This document shows positions 9,346 through 18,173 of a stretch of DNA of 64,000 nucleotides, piece after piece. The stretch covers positions 1,426,001-1,490,000 of the forward strand of contig JAXMCW010000001.1 in NCBI GenBank assembly GCA_046349155.1, read 5' to 3'. Numbering within the stretch: position 1 is the first letter of the stretch; every line of letters begins with the position of its first letter. The stretch is from Alsobacter sp046349155 (GTDB taxonomy: Bacteria; Pseudomonadota; Alphaproteobacteria; Rhizobiales; Beijerinckiaceae). The notes under the pieces are model-generated. The model worked only from the letters and a program-made list of their open reading frames with translations, was not told the origin of the DNA and did no database searches. The translations under genes were made by a program, and so were the position numbers.

Positions 9346-10797
9346 TCAGTCCAGCCCGCCGATGTGGAAGCTCTTCGTCTCGAGATATTCCTCGATGCCC
9401 GCCTGGGCGCCCTCGCGCCCCAGGCCCGATTGCTTCACGCCGCCGAACGGCGCGACTTCCGTGGAGATCGCGCCGGTGTTGAGGCCGACCATGCCGAACT
9501 CGAGCGCCTCGCCGACGCGCCAGGCCCGCTTCAAGCCCTGCGTGTAGAAATAGGCCGCGAGGCCGTAGGGCGTGCCATTGGCGACGCGGATGGCCTCCTC
9601 CTCCGTCTCGAAGCGGAACAGGGGCGCGACGGGGCCGAAGGTTTCCTCCGCCGCCAGCACCATGTCGGTCGTCGCCTCCCCGAGCACCACCGGCGCGACA
9701 TAGAGGTCGCCGGCCGGGGTCTGGGGCCGCGTCGAAAGCGTCCGGGCACCCTTGGCGAGCGCGTCGGAGACATGCCGCTCGATCTTCTCGCGCGCGGCCG
9801 CGTTGATCATGGGGCCGATATCGACGCCGGCTTCCGTGCCGGGGCCGACCCGCATCCGGGAGACGCGGGCCGAGAGCTGGTGCGCGAAGGCGTCGTAGAT
9901 GCCGGCTTGCACCAGGATGCGGTTGGCGCAGACGCAGGTCTGGCCGCCATTGCGGAATTTCGAGGCGATCACGCCCTCGATCGCGAGGTCCAGGTCGGCG
10001 TCGTCGAACACGATGAAGGGCGCGTTGCCGCCGAGCTCCAGGCTCACGCGCTTGATGCTGTCGGCCGCCTGGCGCATCAGCAGCGCGCCGACGCGTGTCG
10101 AGCCCGTGAAGGAGATCTTGCGGACCATCGGGTTGCCGGTGATCTCCGCCCCTATGCCGGACGGCAGGCCCGTGACGATGTTCACGACGCCCGGCGGGAT
10201 GCCCGCCCGCTCGGCGAGCACGCCGAGCGCCAGGGCGGAGAAGGGCGTGAGGTCCGACGGCTTGACCACGACCGTGCACCCCGCCGCCAACGCGGGCGCG
10301 ACCTTGCGGGTGATCATCGCGTTGGGGAAGTTCCAGGGCGTGATGACACCGCAGACGCCGACGGGCTCCTTGAGCACGAGGATGCGGCGGTCCGGGGTTG
10401 GCGAGGGGATCGTCGATCCACCGATCCGGCGCGCCTCCTCGGCGAACCACTTCACGAAGGACGCGCCGTAGCGGATCTCGCCCTCGGCCTCGGCAAGCGG
10501 CTTGCCCTGTTCCGCGGTGAGCAGGAGCGCGAGCGCCTCGAGGTTCTCGAGCATCAGCGCATGCCAGCGCTCCAGGAGCGTGGCTCGGTAGGCCGCGGTC
10601 GTGGCCCGCCACGAGGCGAAGGCGACAGCGGCGGCCTCGATCGCCTCGCGCGTGTCCTCGGCGCCGGCGTCCGGCACGGTCCCGATCACTGCGCCCGTGG
10701 CGGGGTTCGTGACGTCCAGTGTGGAGCCGCTGCGCGCATCGCGCCATCGGCCCGCGATCAGGCAATGCTGGCGCAGCAGGTCGGTGTGGCTCGGCAT
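9346..10797 (-). CDS. gabD: NAD(P)-dependent succinate-semialdehyde dehydrogenase
   Basis: The protein has 483 residues, the normal size for GabD. The ALDH signature is complete: the cofactor region TPWNFPNAM, the catalytic Glu in VSLELGGNAP (E254) and the catalytic Cys in NGGQTCVCANR (C288). The NGGQTCVC motif is typical of succinate-semialdehyde dehydrogenases. The ATG at 10797 has GGAGA upstream. It lies 59 nt downstream of the second aldehyde dehydrogenase and probably forms one operon with it, the cupin and the hydroxyacid dehydrogenase. It would convert succinate semialdehyde to succinate for entry into the TCA cycle. Confidence 0.92.
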   Translation of the reverse strand: MPSHTDLLRQHCLIAGRWRDARSGSTLDVTNPATGAVIGTVPDAGAEDTREAIEAAAVAFASWRATTAAYRATLLERWHALMLENLEALALLLTAEQGKPLAEAEGEIRYGASFVKWFAEEARRIGGSTIPSPTPDRRILVLKEPVGVCGVITPWNFPNAMITRKVAPALAAGCTVVVKPSDLTPFSALALGVLAERAGIPPGVVNIVTGLPSGIGAEITGNPMVRKISFTGSTRVGALLMRQAADSIKRVSLELGGNAPFIVFDDADLDLAIEGVIASKFRNGGQTCVCANRILVQAGIYDAFAHQLSARVSRMRVGPGTEAGVDIGPMINAAAREKIERHVSDALAKGARTLSTRPQTPAGDLYVAPVVLGEATTDMVLAAEETFGPVAPLFRFETEEEAIRVANGTPYGLAAYFYTQGLKRAWRVGEALEFGMVGLNTGAISTEVAPFGGVKQSGLGREGAQAGIEEYLETKSFHIGGLD

Positions 10798-10856
10798 GTC
10801 GGATCTCTCCTTGGTCGGGAGGCGGCCCGGCGCGCGCCGGACACGCGGGCTTGCGT

Positions 10857-12320
10857 TCACTGCAGCGCGATGAGGACGCTCTTGCCGCGCCGGTTGGCCT
10901 GAAAGGCCTCGCGGCCGAGATCCTTGCCAATCCCCGAGCCCTTGAAGCCGCCCGTCGGCAGGATGTGGTCGCGCGAACGGCCATAGCGGTTCACCCAGAC
11001 GGTGCCCGCCTGCAGCCGCCGGGTCAGGCGCAGCGCCCGCGACAGGTCGCGCGTGAAGACGCCAGCGGCGAGGCCATAGGTCGGATGGTCGGCGAGCCTG
11101 ACTGCCTCGTCTTCGTCGGCGAAGGTTTGCACGGTGAGGACGGGACCGAAGATCTCGTCCGTCACGGCCGGAGAGTCCTGCCCCACACCTGCCAGCACCG
11201 TGGGCGCGTAGAAGTACCCCTCCCGCTCGAGCGGGGCGCCGCCCGCCAGCACCTCGGCCCCGGTCTCGACCGCGCGACGGACAATTCCGTCCACGCGGCC
11301 GAGCTGCCGCTCGGAGATAAGGGGGGAGTAGCGTGTCCCCGCCTCCCAGGTCGGTCCCGGCCGGGCGTCGCGGAGCCTTGCGATGATCCGCCCGACAAGG
11401 GCGTCGGCGATCCCGGCTTCGACCACGAGCCGCGTGCCGGCGACGCAGGCCTGGCCGGCATTGGCGAGGACGCTGCCGGCGATGCAGCCGGCCGCCAGTT
11501 CGAGGTCTGCGTCGGCGAAGACCAGCTGCGGGCTCTTGCCGCCGAGCTCCAGCGTCATCGGCTTCACACCCGTGCGCGCGATGTTGCCCATGATGGCCGA
11601 GCCCGCGGCGGTCGAGCCGGTGAAGCTCACCTTGGCTATGTCGGGGTGGGTGACGAGCGCGGTCCCGGTCACGGGCCCGTCCCCGAGCACCACGTTGACC
11701 AGTCCCTCGGGCAGGCCGGCGCGCACGGAGAGCTCCGCCATGCGCAGCGTCGCGAAGGGGGTCAGTTCCGACGGCTTGAGCACGACGGCGTTGCCGGCCG
11801 CGAGCGCGGGGCCGAGCTTCCACGCCGCCATGGACAGGGGAAAGTTCCACGGCGTGATCGCGCCGACCACGCCATAGGGCTCGGTGGCGATGAAGCCCAT
11901 CGCGTCGTCGGCGGTGGGCGCGAGGTCGCCGCACTCCTTGTCGGCGAACTCGGCGAAGAAGCGGATCTGCTCCACGGAGACGGGCAGGTCCCCGGACAGG
12001 AGCGCGCTGATCGGGCGCGTCGAGGCCACGGCTTCCAGCCGTGCCAGAGGTTCGGCCTCGGCCTCGATCAGGTCCGCCCAGCGGTGCATCGCCTGCGTGC
12101 GCTCGCGGGGTCGCCAGCCGCCCCAGCCGCTCGACGCGAGCGCACGGCGCGCCGCCGCGACGGCCTGGTCGACAAGGTCGGCGTCGGCGATGGGGCAGCA
12201 CGCGAAGCCTCTCCCGTCAGAGGGCCGCCGCAGGTCGAGGCCGTCACGGACCTCGATGCGGCGCCCGCCGATGAAGTGAGCGCAGGGGAAGACGACCTGG
12301 TCCGGGGCGAAAGTCGCCAT
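10857..12320 (-). CDS. Aldehyde dehydrogenase (PuuC-like)
   Basis: The protein has 487 residues and is a full-length NAD(P)-dependent aldehyde dehydrogenase. The catalytic Glu is in TLELGGKSPQ (E258) and the catalytic Cys in NAGQACVAGTR (C292), with the N-terminal cofactor motif ITPWNFPLSM. It starts 3 nt after the cupin gene stop, so the two are translationally linked. With the amine oxidase and aminotransferase of the locus it fits oxidation of an amino-aldehyde to an amino acid. The precise aldehyde is inferred. Confidence 0.92.
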   Translation of the reverse strand: MATFAPDQVVFPCAHFIGGRRIEVRDGLDLRRPSDGRGFACCPIADADLVDQAVAAARRALASSGWGGWRPRERTQAMHRWADLIEAEAEPLARLEAVASTRPISALLSGDLPVSVEQIRFFAEFADKECGDLAPTADDAMGFIATEPYGVVGAITPWNFPLSMAAWKLGPALAAGNAVVLKPSELTPFATLRMAELSVRAGLPEGLVNVVLGDGPVTGTALVTHPDIAKVSFTGSTAAGSAIMGNIARTGVKPMTLELGGKSPQLVFADADLELAAGCIAGSVLANAGQACVAGTRLVVEAGIADALVGRIIARLRDARPGPTWEAGTRYSPLISERQLGRVDGIVRRAVETGAEVLAGGAPLEREGYFYAPTVLAGVGQDSPAVTDEIFGPVLTVQTFADEDEAVRLADHPTYGLAAGVFTRDLSRALRLTRRLQAGTVWVNRYGRSRDHILPTGGFKGSGIGKDLGREAFQANRRGKSVLIALQ

Positions 12321-12323
12321 GGC

Positions 12324-12677
12324 TCAGCCGACCACGACGTAGATCTTGCGCACGGTCTCGATCGTCTTCCACACGCCGCGGAAGCCCGGCTTCATGACGA
12401 AGCTGTCCCCACCGCGATAGGTGATCGGCGTTCCACCCTCCTCGGTGATCTCGATCACACCCTCCAGGATGTGGCAGAACTCGAAGGTCTCGCCTTTCAT
12501 CGACACGGTCTCGCCGGGCGTCGCCTCCCACACGCCGGTGCGGATCGCGCCGTCGCGTACGCTGTCCTGCGCCCATGTGCGGAAGGTGGGGTCGCCCGCG
12601 AGATGGCGCTCGGCAGCGGCCTTCGACACGGCCGGCTCGGTGGTGGGGTTGCGGTCGATGGTCTTGAGCAGGCTCAC
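12324..12677 (-). CDS. Cupin-domain protein (DUF861-like)
   Basis: The protein has 117 residues with a single cupin barrel. The cupin motifs appear as GETFEFCHILEGVIEITEE and GDSFVMKPGFRGVWKT. The start is GTG at 12677, preceded by GAGGA. Small proteins of this kind are often encoded beside amine oxidases and aldehyde dehydrogenases in polyamine or amino-acid loci of Alphaproteobacteria, but their function is not settled. It could be a small isomerase or a metabolite-sensing protein. It lies 23 nt downstream of the hydroxyacid dehydrogenase and 3 nt upstream of the aldehyde dehydrogenase. Confidence 0.85.
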   Translation of the reverse strand: MSLLKTIDRNPTTEPAVSKAAAERHLAGDPTFRTWAQDSVRDGAIRTGVWEATPGETVSMKGETFEFCHILEGVIEITEEGGTPITYRGGDSFVMKPGFRGVWKTIETVRKIYVVVG

Positions 12678-12700
12678 GGTGCGTCCTCGCTGGTGAATGG

Positions 12701-13624
12701 TCAGTAGCCGCGCGTCCGGTCGACGAGGCCGATCATCGGCAGGCCTTCTTCGTGGCGGCGGAGATTGTCGAGCACGGCGCGAGCCGCCGTCGCCGGCTGG
12801 GTGACGCTGGCGATGTGCGGCGTGATGACGACGCGCGGGTGGCGCCAGAGCGGATGGCCCGGCGGCAGCGGCTCGGGATCGGTGACGTCGAGGACCGCGC
12901 CCGAGAGTCGTCCCTCGTCGAGAGCGGCGAGGAGCGCGTCCTGGTCGAGCTGCGGGCCGCGTCCGATGTGGGCCAGCCCTGCGCCGCGCGGCAGCCGCGC
13001 GAAGAGCCCTGCGTTCAGGAACCCGCGCGTGCCGTCCGTCAGCGGCAGCAGGCAGACGAGGATGTCGGTCGCCGCGAGGAAGCCGGGAAGCGCGTCCTCG
13101 CCATGGTGGCACGCGACGCCCGGGATCGACCGCGGCGAACGGCTCCAACCGGCGAGAGGAAAGCCGAAGGGGGCGAGGCGTTCCAGCACGGCCTGCCCCA
13201 GCAGTCCAAGGCCCAGGAGGCCTACTCGCCGCTGCGGCGCCTGCGCTACGGCACGGGACCGCCATTCCCTGCGCCGCTGCTGGTCGATGTAGCCGGGGAG
13301 ATCGCGATGGAGGGCGAGGACGGCGAGCGTCGCGTATTCCTGCATCATGCGGACGATGCCGTCCTCCACCATCCTCACCACGGCGATGCCGGCAGGCACA
13401 TCCCCAAGCCGCAACTGGTCGACGCCTGCGCCGATGGAGAACAGCACCTCGAGGTTGCGGTAGCGGGCGATGTCCTCCGGCAACGTCCAGGTCAGCAGGT
13501 AGCGCACGTCGTCGGGGTCCACTCCGCCCGCATCGGTGTGGAAGTCCACGTCCGGACGCTCGCGCGCGAAAGCGTCCCGGAAGGCCTCGCCGCGCGCCGC
13601 ATCGGACTGGAAGAGGAAGGCCAT
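12701..13624 (-). CDS. ghrA: D-2-hydroxyacid dehydrogenase, glyoxylate/hydroxypyruvate reductase A type
   Basis: The protein has 307 residues, matching GhrA. The NAD(P)-binding Rossmann motif is LLGLGLLGQAV, the substrate Arg is in HIGRGPQLD, and the acid/base pair is in DVTDPEPLPPGHPLW and VVITPHIAS. It reduces glyoxylate or hydroxypyruvate, or a related 2-keto acid. It is the first gene of the minus-strand group cupin-aldehyde dehydrogenase-gabD. The gene symbol is assigned by family resemblance, and the true substrate may be a different keto acid produced by the local pathway. Confidence 0.85.
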   Translation of the reverse strand: MAFLFQSDAARGEAFRDAFARERPDVDFHTDAGGVDPDDVRYLLTWTLPEDIARYRNLEVLFSIGAGVDQLRLGDVPAGIAVVRMVEDGIVRMMQEYATLAVLALHRDLPGYIDQQRRREWRSRAVAQAPQRRVGLLGLGLLGQAVLERLAPFGFPLAGWSRSPRSIPGVACHHGEDALPGFLAATDILVCLLPLTDGTRGFLNAGLFARLPRGAGLAHIGRGPQLDQDALLAALDEGRLSGAVLDVTDPEPLPPGHPLWRHPRVVITPHIASVTQPATAARAVLDNLRRHEEGLPMIGLVDRTRGY

Positions 13625-13892
13625 CCGTGGATCCTACCGTTCGCTGGCGTCGGTCCGGACGTCGGTCCGGGCATCGACAGCTTGGCGTGGGCGGGGCGGC
13701 ATAAAGCTCCGAAGCCCCGCCGCCTGGCGGCAGATCGCGTCGAATTGGGCTGGATTTGCAGCGGGCGCGGTTGCGCTGTCCTGCCGCGGCCCAAATCGGT
13801 GGAAAGTGCGGAGGGAATGGCCGTCCTCAGCGCAAGATGCGGCGCGCTTCGCGCTACATTATGGGGGAAACATTGCGACAGGGTCGCCATCA

Positions 13893-14783
13893 GTGACGCA
13901 CGTACTGGCCGAGCGGACGCTCGAATCCTACCGGATGCGGATCGCCGACATCCGGGACGTCGAACTCGAGCAGTTGCACGCACTCTCGATGGCCGTGCGC
14001 TGGCCGCACCGCGCCGATGACTGGGAGATGCTGCGCGAGTTCGGGCAGGGCGTCGCCGCCTGCGACGACATTGGCCGGGTGATGAGCACGGCCATGTGGT
14101 TCAACCACGGCGAGGATTTCGCAACGGTCGGCATGCTCATCACTTCGCCCCGGCTGCAGACCCACGGCGCCGGCCGATGGCTGATGCAGCACGTCATCGC
14201 CAGGACGGGGGCCCGCCTCCTCGGCCTCAACGCGACCCGGGCCGCGCGTCCGCTCTACAAGTCCATGGGTTTCAGGGCGGAGGCGACCGTCTACCAGTGC
14301 CAGGGCGAGGCGAAGCGGCCGCCGGAGGGGGTGGCGGCCGGACTTCTCCGGCCGCTGGCGCCCGCTGATCTCGGCGAGGTCGCGGCCCTGGACCGAAGGG
14401 CCTTCGGCGCGGACCGCCACCGCCTGCTCTGCCTGCTGGAGGAACACTCGGAAGGCCTCGTCTTGGTGCGCAACGAGGTCATCGTCGGGTTCTCGATGTG
14501 CCGGCCCTTCGGCCGCGGGCACGTGCTGGGCCCGATCGTCGCCGAAAGCGACGATGACGCGCTCGCGCTCCTGCGGCCCCACGTCGCGCACCATGCGGGC
14601 GGCTTCCTGCGGCTCGACACCCGCCTGGAGGGCGGGCCGTTCACCGAACTGGTCCTCGCTTCGGGCCTGGCTTTTCACGACACGGTCACCACCATGTCGC
14701 TGGGATCGAGGCCCTGGCTCCCTCTGAACGCGGGGGAGGGCGGCCCGCGGACCTATACCCTGGCGAGCCAGGCGCTCAGCTGA
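13893..14783 (+). CDS. GNAT-family N-acetyltransferase, paralogue of the 6196-7065 gene
   Basis: The protein has 296 residues if it starts at the GTG at 13893; an ATG at 13935 would give 282. Neither has a strong ribosome site. The GTG is preferred because it reproduces the N-terminal extension of the paralogue. The N-terminal GNAT domain has the acetyl-CoA segment LQTHGAGRWLMQHVI and the LYKSMGFRA strand; a second domain follows. The end (RTYTLASQALS) matches the other GNAT protein of this locus. The 268-nt gap before it, shared with ghrA, is a divergent promoter region without an obvious operator. The last 8 nt overlap the convergent FAD gene. Confidence 0.82.
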   Translation: MTHVLAERTLESYRMRIADIRDVELEQLHALSMAVRWPHRADDWEMLREFGQGVAACDDIGRVMSTAMWFNHGEDFATVGMLITSPRLQTHGAGRWLMQHVIARTGARLLGLNATRAARPLYKSMGFRAEATVYQCQGEAKRPPEGVAAGLLRPLAPADLGEVAALDRRAFGADRHRLLCLLEEHSEGLVLVRNEVIVGFSMCRPFGRGHVLGPIVAESDDDALALLRPHVAHHAGGFLRLDTRLEGGPFTELVLASGLAFHDTVTTMSLGSRPWLPLNAGEGGPRTYTLASQALS

Positions 14784-15912
14784 CGGCAGCCCGCTCCGAT
14801 GGTCGCGCGAAACGGTCGATGCGGAACTCCTGGACCGGAATCGCGGTCCGCCCCGTCGCGATGAGGTCCGCCATCGTCTCGCCGACCGCAGGCCCCAGCT
14901 GGAAGCCGTGTCCGCAGAAGCCGAAGGCATGGAAGAGGCCGGGCGTCGTGGCCGAGGGACCCATCACCGGCAGCATGTCCTCGACATAGCCCTCGCAGCC
15001 CGACCAGGTGCGGATGACGCAGACATGGGCCAGGGCCGGCACGAGGCGCAGGATGGCGCGCAACTGCTGCGGCAGTCGCGCCGGATCGGCCCTGGCGTGA
15101 CCCGGGTCGAGGTCCACGGCGACACGCTCGGCCCCGCCGCCGAAGACGACGTTTCCGCGCTCCACCTGGCGCAGGTAACCGTCCGCCCCGGGCACACGGG
15201 ACCAGATTCCCACGACGGGAAGGATACGGTGGGGCAGCGGCTCGGTCACTCCCATCTGCGGCCCGCGCGCAGCGATCGGCACTTCCTCGCCGAAGCGGGC
15301 GGCGATCCGCCCGCCCCAGGCCCCGGCCGTGTTGAGGAGGGCCTCGGCCTCCACGCGTCCCTTGGACGTCTCGACGCGGAAACCGGCCGGGGTCCTGTCG
15401 ATCGCCTGTACGACGCAGTCCTCGACGATCCCGGCGCCCAGCCGGCGCGCGGCGTCTGCAAAGGCGGGGGCGATCAGCCGGGGATTGCCGCAGCCGTCGC
15501 GGGGCGAGAAGGAGGCCCCGATCGCGTCAGGGCCGAGCCCCGGGAAGCGGGCCCTGACCTCGTTGGCGCCGAGTTCCTCGAGGTCGAGCCCCCACGGGCG
15601 GGCCGCCTCGGCATAGGCACGCATGTCCTCCAGCGCGTCGTCCTCGAAGATCAGGCGCAGGTGGCCGGTGACGCGGAACTCGACGTCGCGGCCAAGCATC
15701 GCCTCGGCCTCGTTCCACAGGGCCAGCGACCGGTGAGCGAGCGGGAGCTGGCCGAGGTGCCTGCCCGTGCGCCGCACGTTTCCGAAGGAGGCCACGGTGG
15801 CGCCGGCGCCGACCTTGTTTCGTTCCAGCAGCGTGACGCGCACGCCCCGCCGGGCGAGAAAATAGCTCGCCGCCGTCCCCATTAGGCCGCCGCCGACCAC
15901 GATCACGTCCAT
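14776..15912 (-). CDS. FAD-dependent oxidoreductase, DAO family (SoxB/HcnC/opine dehydrogenase beta-type)
   Basis: The protein has 378 residues. The FAD-binding motif is at the extreme N-terminus (VIVVGGGLMGTAASYFLARR), and the C-terminus has FHAFGFCGHGFQLGPAVG, the second FAD contact of the DAO family. The ATG at 15912 follows a GGGGA ribosome site. The size and sequence style match the beta subunit of heteromeric amino-acid or opine dehydrogenases. The partner subunits of such complexes (a small 2Fe-2S protein and an FAD/2Fe-2S protein) are encoded on the other strand at 20153-21837, so this may be the third subunit, transcribed divergently. The substrate is unknown. Confidence 0.85.
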   Translation of the reverse strand: MDVIVVGGGLMGTAASYFLARRGVRVTLLERNKVGAGATVASFGNVRRTGRHLGQLPLAHRSLALWNEAEAMLGRDVEFRVTGHLRLIFEDDALEDMRAYAEAARPWGLDLEELGANEVRARFPGLGPDAIGASFSPRDGCGNPRLIAPAFADAARRLGAGIVEDCVVQAIDRTPAGFRVETSKGRVEAEALLNTAGAWGGRIAARFGEEVPIAARGPQMGVTEPLPHRILPVVGIWSRVPGADGYLRQVERGNVVFGGGAERVAVDLDPGHARADPARLPQQLRAILRLVPALAHVCVIRTWSGCEGYVEDMLPVMGPSATTPGLFHAFGFCGHGFQLGPAVGETMADLIATGRTAIPVQEFRIDRFARPSERAAVS

Positions 15913-16097
15913 CCAAGGTCCCCGTCGCAAGCCGGTCCTCGCGGGCCCGCCTGGTGCACGGTCGCGCGAACCGGAGAGGCGGTCAAAGACGCAGGCACAG
16001 GACGCCCATAAGCCGCGGTTATGGCCCTGCCCCGCATGGCTATTGGAATTCGCCGCGCCGACCGTGCGAGCCTGCGCGCATGAACGAGGATCACGGC

Positions 16098-18167
16098 ATG
16101 AGCGACACCGGACGGGAGCCTGCTCCCGCGGACTGGACCATCGGCGTCGACATCGGCGGCACGTTCATCGATTTCTGCGCGCTGGAGACGCGGTCGGGCC
16201 GCATGGCGTCCCTCAAGGTGCTGACGACGCCGGACGATCCGGGCGCCGAGCTGATGACCGGGTTGTCCCTGCTCGAACAGCGCGAGGGCCTCGATCCCGC
16301 CGCCGTGTCCCGCTTCGTCCATGGCACGACGGTGGGGATGAACACGGTCATCCAGCGCAAGGGCGCCCCCCTTGCGCTCTTCACCAATGCGGGCTTCGAG
16401 GACGTGATCGAGCTGGCGCGCCTGCGCATGCCCGAGACCTATTCGCTGTTCTGCTCGCGGCCGGAACAACTCATCCCGCGAGACCGTATCTTCGGCATCC
16501 CCGCACGGCTCAGGGCGGATGGCAGCGAGACGACGCCGCCCGATCTCGCGCGGGTGGCCGATGCCGTCGCGGCCGCCCGCGCGAAGGGCGTTGCCGGCAT
16601 CATCGTCTCGTTCCTGCATGCCTGGCGCAACGACGTGCACGAGACGCTGGTGAAGGACGCCATCGGCCGCCTCGCGCCGGACCTCTTCGTGTTCACCTCG
16701 AGCGAGGTCTGGCCGGTCATCCGCGAGTATGAGCGCACCACAACGGCGATCCTCAACGGCTATGTCCATCCGCGCGTCGCAGGCTACCTCACTGCGCTGG
16801 AGGAACGGCTCGCCCGGCGCGGCGTATCCGCGGGCCCGCTGCTCACCAAGTCCAATGGCGGGGTGATGAATGCGGAGGACGGCAAGCGCTCCTGCGTGAA
16901 GATGCTGTTGTCCGGCGCCGCCTCGGGCGTGATCGGGGCGGCCTGGCTGGCGCGTCAGGCCGGCGAGGGTCGGATCCTGACGCTCGACATCGGTGGCACC
17001 TCGGCCGACTTCGCGCTCATCGTCGACGGGCAGGCGCAGTTCGGCGCCGGCGAGATGATCGGCGAATTTCCGCTCCACATCCCCTCTGTCTCGGTCAGCT
17101 CCGTCGGCATCGGCGGCGGCTCCATCGCCGAAGTCGACGCCCAGGGCATCCTGCGGGTCGGCCCCGAATCCGCCGGCTCCACACCGGGCCCGGCCTGCTA
17201 CGGTCGCGGAGGCGAACGGCCCACCGTCACCGACGCCATGGTCGTTTGCGGCTGGCTGGGGCACAGCGAGATCGCCTACGGGCAGCTGCGGATGGATCCC
17301 TTGCTCGCCCATGCCGCCGTGGGCCGGCTGGCCGGACGGACGGGCCGCAGCGTGGAGGCAACCGCCCAGGCGATCCTCGACGTCGCCGTGTCGGAACTCT
17401 TCGTCGAGGTCGGGAAAATGGCCTCGCGAGCCGGGATCGACCTGCGCGACTTCGCCCTCATGCCGTTCGGCGGCGGCGGGCCGATGCTCGGCGCCTTCCT
17501 TGCCCGCGAGCTTGGACTGCGACGCCTTATCGCGCCGCGCCGGCCCGGCGTGGTCTCTGCCCTTGGCGGCCTGGTCGCGGACCTGCGGGGCGATTTCATC
17601 AGGACGCTGTTCGCCGGGCTCGACACGGCGGTGCTGCCCGTCCTGCGAGAGGCCTTCGCGGCCATGACCGCGGAGGGCAAGGCCTGGCTGGCAGCGCAGG
17701 GGCATTCCGGGCATGTCAGCCTCCTGCTCCACGCCGACATGCGCTATGCCGGTCAGAGCTACGAGATCGAGACGCTGCTGCAGCCGGCCTGGCTCGAGGC
17801 CGGCGACGTCACGGCCATCGCCCGGCAGTTCCACGACACCCATGCCCGGCTCTACGACTTCTGTGACGAAGACGGAGCCATCGAGATCGTCAACCTGCGG
17901 CTCTCCGCGATCGGCGCGGGTCCGTCGCTTGCCTTCGCGGTCGACGAAGAGAGGGAGGGAGTGGCCCGTCCAGATCGTATGACCGAAGTTCAGCTCGGGG
18001 GAGTGGCGACGCCAGTCGGGCTCTACCGCCGGTCGCATCTCAGGGCCGGCGAGCGTTTTGCGGGCCCTGCCATCGTCGCCCAGGAGGACACGACCCTGGC
18101 GGTTCCCCCGGACACGCACGTGCGCGTCGACCCGTACCTCAACCTGCAGCTGACCTTCGCGGAGTGA
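16098..18167 (+). CDS. hyuA: Hydantoinase/oxoprolinase subunit A
   Basis: The protein has 689 residues, the usual length for HyuA. The ATPase-type phosphate motifs are visible as VDIGGTFIDF near residue 14 and LTLDIGGTSADFALI in the middle, followed by VGIGGGSIAEVD. It forms an ATP-dependent ring-opening amidohydrolase with subunit B and acts on hydantoins, 5-oxoproline or related cyclic amides. The ATG at 16098 has GAGGA upstream; an ATG 18 nt earlier is possible. HyuB follows 6 nt after the stop. The 185-nt gap to the divergent FAD gene should hold both promoters. Confidence 0.92.
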   Translation: MSDTGREPAPADWTIGVDIGGTFIDFCALETRSGRMASLKVLTTPDDPGAELMTGLSLLEQREGLDPAAVSRFVHGTTVGMNTVIQRKGAPLALFTNAGFEDVIELARLRMPETYSLFCSRPEQLIPRDRIFGIPARLRADGSETTPPDLARVADAVAAARAKGVAGIIVSFLHAWRNDVHETLVKDAIGRLAPDLFVFTSSEVWPVIREYERTTTAILNGYVHPRVAGYLTALEERLARRGVSAGPLLTKSNGGVMNAEDGKRSCVKMLLSGAASGVIGAAWLARQAGEGRILTLDIGGTSADFALIVDGQAQFGAGEMIGEFPLHIPSVSVSSVGIGGGSIAEVDAQGILRVGPESAGSTPGPACYGRGGERPTVTDAMVVCGWLGHSEIAYGQLRMDPLLAHAAVGRLAGRTGRSVEATAQAILDVAVSELFVEVGKMASRAGIDLRDFALMPFGGGGPMLGAFLARELGLRRLIAPRRPGVVSALGGLVADLRGDFIRTLFAGLDTAVLPVLREAFAAMTAEGKAWLAAQGHSGHVSLLLHADMRYAGQSYEIETLLQPAWLEAGDVTAIARQFHDTHARLYDFCDEDGAIEIVNLRLSAIGAGPSLAFAVDEEREGVARPDRMTEVQLGGVATPVGLYRRSHLRAGERFAGPAIVAQEDTTLAVPPDTHVRVDPYLNLQLTFAE

Positions 18168-18173
18168 CCCACG

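Noticed and set aside
9346..12201. A single 951-codon frame covering gabD and the aldehyde dehydrogenase region
   Set aside because: The first part is a shadow of the aldehyde dehydrogenase read in the wrong frame. The real gabD starts at 10797 with its own ribosome site.
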